Source of the DNA: Myxococcales bacterium
GTDB lineage: Bacteria > Myxococcota_A > UBA9160 > SMWR01
Direction: 5' to 3'
Length of the DNA: 46,221 bases
NCBI GenBank assembly: GCA_022572485.1
Contig: JACZVU010000002.1
Location: forward strand, 1 to 46,221
The notes beneath the pieces were generated by a model. The model saw only the letters and a list, made by a program, of their open reading frames with translations. It had not been told where the DNA came from and searched no databases. The position numbers and the translations under genes were made by a program. Shown here in pieces: positions 44,081-46,221 of this stretch (position 1 is the stretch's first letter; each line of letters starts with the position of its first letter).

Positions 44081-45490
44081 GTGAGCGATCATTCCGGGGT
44101 CACCGACAGCCAATCCGTTCGAAAGATCCTCGCCCGAGAATCCGCGGGCGGGATGCTGACGCTGCGCGGTTGGGTGCGCACCGCGCGCCACTCGAAGGGG
44201 GTCTCGTTTCTCGAGGTCAGCGATGGCTCGTGTTTCGCGGGTCTTCAGGTCGTCGCCGCACCCGAACTCGAGAACTTCGAAACAGAGTTGCGCCACCTCC
44301 AGACCGGGTGCGCAGTGGTGGTAACCGGTGAACTCGTCGATTCACCCGGAAAGGGTCAGCGATTCGAGTTGCAGGCTCGGCGCATCGAAGTGGTCGGCGC
44401 AGTCGCTGAAGACTATCCGCTGCAGAAGAAGCGGCATTCCTTAGAATTTCTGCGTACTCTTGCGCATCTGCGACCGCGCACGAATACCCTGGGCGCAGTG
44501 TTTCGTGTTCGCAACGCTACCGCGGTGGCAATTCACGAATTCTTTCAAGAGCGCGACTTTGTGCTGTTGCACACGCCGATCATCACGTCATCTGATGCCG
44601 AGGGCGCGGGCCAGATGTTTCGCGTCTCGACTCTGGATGCCGGTGACCCTCCGCGCGATGACGGCGGGTCTGTCGATTTCAAACAGGATTTTTTTGGGCG
44701 CGAGACTTTCCTCACGGTTTCTGGGCAACTCGAAGCCGAAATTGTCGCGCTCGCTCTCACCAATGTCTACACGTTCGGCCCCACCTTCCGAGCTGAGAAC
44801 TCCAACACGAGTCGGCATCTCGCGGAGTTCTGGATGATCGAACCTGAGATGGCGTTCTGCGAGCTGGACGGAAACGTGGATCTCGCGGAGGCCTTCTTGA
44901 AGCACGTGTTCTCACGTGCTCTGGATCGTTGCCCCGATGACATGGCGTTCTTCAACGAACGCATCGACAACACGGTGCTCGAGACGTTGAATCACATCGT
45001 CGAGACGCCCTTCGAGCGGATCACCTACACCGACGCGATCAGAATCCTCGAGCGCAGCGGAGAGGCTTTCGAGTTTCCGGTGAAGTGGGGCGTGGACCTC
45101 CAGAGTGAGCACGAGCGCTTCCTGACCGAAAAGCACATTGGAAAGCCGATCGTAGTTACAGATTATCCCGCGGCGATCAAGCCCTTCTACATGTACCTCA
45201 ACGACGACGAGCGAACCGTTCGCGCGATGGACATTCTGGTTCCCAAGGTTGGTGAAATCATTGGTGGTTCGCAGCGCGAGCACCGGTTTGATCGGCTGAA
45301 GCGTCGCATGATCGACCAAGGGATCGATGAATCCGCGTATTGGTGGTATCTCGATCTGCGCCGTTACGGGACGGTGCCTCATTCGGGTTTCGGCTTGGGT
45401 TTCGAGCGCATCGTTCAATTCATGACAGGTATGGCGAATATTCGAGACGTGATTCCGTTTCCGCGCGTTCCGGGGTCGGCAGAATTCTAG
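44081..45490 (+). CDS. asnS: asparaginyl-tRNA synthetase
   Basis: 469 residues from the GTG at 44081; a longer frame from 43988 is less likely because the extra residues are not conserved-looking. N-terminal OB fold: [25 protein letters not shown]. Class II motifs: motif 1 [24 protein letters not shown], motif 2 [24 protein letters not shown], and motif 3 [16 protein letters not shown]. Charges tRNA-Asn with Asn in the cytoplasm, so direct charging exists in this organism. No clear ribosome-binding site precedes the GTG. Confidence 0.96.
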   Translation: MSDHSGVTDSQSVRKILARESAGGMLTLRGWVRTARHSKGVSFLEVSDGSCFAGLQVVAAPELENFETELRHLQTGCAVVVTGELVDSPGKGQRFELQARRIEVVGAVAEDYPLQKKRHSLEFLRTLAHLRPRTNTLGAVFRVRNATAVAIHEFFQERDFVLLHTPIITSSDAEGAGQMFRVSTLDAGDPPRDDGGSVDFKQDFFGRETFLTVSGQLEAEIVALALTNVYTFGPTFRAENSNTSRHLAEFWMIEPEMAFCELDGNVDLAEAFLKHVFSRALDRCPDDMAFFNERIDNTVLETLNHIVETPFERITYTDAIRILERSGEAFEFPVKWGVDLQSEHERFLTEKHIGKPIVVTDYPAAIKPFYMYLNDDERTVRAMDILVPKVGEIIGGSQREHRFDRLKRRMIDQGIDESAYWWYLDLRRYGTVPHSGFGLGFERIVQFMTGMANIRDVIPFPRVPGSAEF

Positions 45491-45611
45491 CCCAGCGATT
45501 TTTATTGCGGATGGCGCGCGAGCTCTGCGTGTGGAGAGTTCCGCCCAGAGAGACTGTTTCTACTGGTACCACTGCATTGCTTGCTGGAGCCCGCGGACAG
45601 GCTCGCTCCGC

Positions 45612-45639
45612 GGCCGAAGATTTGAAGATCTTTTTGGCC
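45612..45639 (+). terminator. possible terminator after asnS
   Basis: GGCCGAAGAT and ATCTTTTTGGCC fold into a nine-base stem with small bulges and a six-base loop, about 120 bases after the asnS stop. There is a T-run within the right arm. Moderate support only. The 45491-45728 gap is otherwise empty apart from a short CCGCGGA/TCCGCGG repeat near 45591. Confidence 0.35.
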
Positions 45640-45728
45640 TGAGAGTTCGATCTTGCCGATGCGGCATGGCTTCCTTGGGTTCTGGAACGGCGCGTTCGCG
45701 AAGTGTGAGTTGAATCGAATGCTATCGA

Positions 45729-46221
45729 TCACTCGATGTAGATCGGGCTCGACCAAGCGGCGCCAGAGTTTTCTTGTACGGCCCGCACGTAGAGGTATTC
45801 GCCCGAAACCAGATCTTCGATTTCCCGATGCAGCGTGACCTCGAGTAATCCGTCGATCGGTATGGAGTCGACCAGTTTCCCGCTTCGGATCAGGTCTATG
45901 CGTTCCAGGGGCGCTTCCGCGATGACCTGAACGAAGAGTTCACCCGTGTAGCTCCCCCCTTCGGGCTTTGGGATCAACGCACCCATGAGATGGTTGTCGA
46001 GGGCGGTGCGCAACAGGATCCGCGGCCCATTGGTGGCGTAGACGCGGCGCGCACGCAGTGCCGCGAGTACCGACTCGCGTGTTAGCTCGTCGGTGATGAT
46101 CGCCGCGAGTCCACCGCTTTCCGTGATGAGGTGGGTAAGCCCAGGATTACCGTCGTGACTGTCACCGCTGCCAACAAATCCGAATCGATAGCCGCGGTCG
46201 AGGGCATCTCTCACGAAATTT
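45729..46221 (-). CDS. DUF3604/PHP-type metal-dependent hydrolase, C-terminal part
   Basis: Runs off the right edge; about 163 residues are visible, ending at TGA 45729. The pattern RFGFVGSGDSHDGNPGLTH is a PHP/DUF3604 hallmark (metal-binding His/Asp in SGDSHDG), followed by TRESVLAALRARRVYATNGPRIL. A beta-sandwich tail ends in SGEYLYVRAVQENSGAAWSSPIYIE. Such proteins are often secreted metal-dependent hydrolases with unknown substrates. Confidence 0.75.
   Translation of the reverse strand, partial: NFVRDALDRGYRFGFVGSGDSHDGNPGLTHLITESGGLAAIITDELTRESVLAALRARRVYATNGPRILLRTALDNHLMGALIPKPEGGSYTGELFVQVIAEAPLERIDLIRSGKLVDSIPIDGLLEVTLHREIEDLVSGEYLYVRAVQENSGAAWSSPIYIE

Noticed and set aside
45591..45613. 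tRNA-like stem after asnS
   Set aside because: Only one seven-base stem (CCGCGGA/TCCGCGG) is present; no cloverleaf or CCA end.

Overview
The window is GC-rich DNA from a Gram-negative bacterium. Evidence for an outer membrane and periplasm: an MlaC-type lipid carrier, two lipobox proteins, a tail-specific protease and a GspG-like pseudopilin. ApaG, BolA, a ChaC-type enzyme, a CGFS glutaredoxin, Bfd/bacterioferritin and AddAB are all common in Proteobacteria and their deltaproteobacterial relatives (Myxococcota or Desulfobacterota-like lineages). That placement is inference; no rRNA or tRNA gene was seen.

Positions 1-14000 hold mostly minus-strand housekeeping genes. After an MlaC fragment, a methyltransferase and a small secreted zinc-finger-like protein come metH, a crotonase, a secreted calcineurin-type phosphoesterase, a degenerate sensor kinase, bolA, prc and ahcY. 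MetH and AhcY are two steps of the methionine/SAM cycle. Their upstream regions share a 12-bp element of form ATAWCACTWTAT, which suggests co-regulation by an unidentified factor.

Positions 14100-24250 carry an auxin-efflux-type carrier coupled to a ThDP enzyme, apaG, a ChaC-like cyclotransferase, a three-domain glutaredoxin/IscA-like/rhodanese fusion, a KARI-like enzyme with an altered active site, a class I glutamine amidotransferase, a YceK-like lipoprotein, a fluoride channel, an AlkB-like dioxygenase and a HypE-like ATPase pair.

Positions 24700-29250 form a possible surface or signalling cassette: a membrane GGDEF-EAL protein, a lipoprotein, a HAMP-only membrane protein and a pseudopilin whose start is out of frame by one base. 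Positions 29250-33560 carry PlsC, a C26 peptidase, an SDR protein, an aminotransferase and a TerB-like protein. Positions 34219-35031 hold bfd-bfr with a Fur-like box, and 35341-42242 hold addB-addA. An AlsS-like synthase, asnS and a DUF3604-type fragment close the window.

The least explained structure is a family of non-coding elements at 18927-19442 and 33683-34222. It includes three copies of a 77-bp imperfect palindrome bounded by CTAG. These are joined to a larger module (two copies) carrying a 20-bp stem with a 27-nt loop. In three places the boundary CTAG contains the TAG stop codon of the neighbouring gene. Three unrelated arrays of 20-24-bp tandem repeats also lie between genes (5681, 9791 and 16556). 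All numbers are read by eye; no database search or folding program was run.
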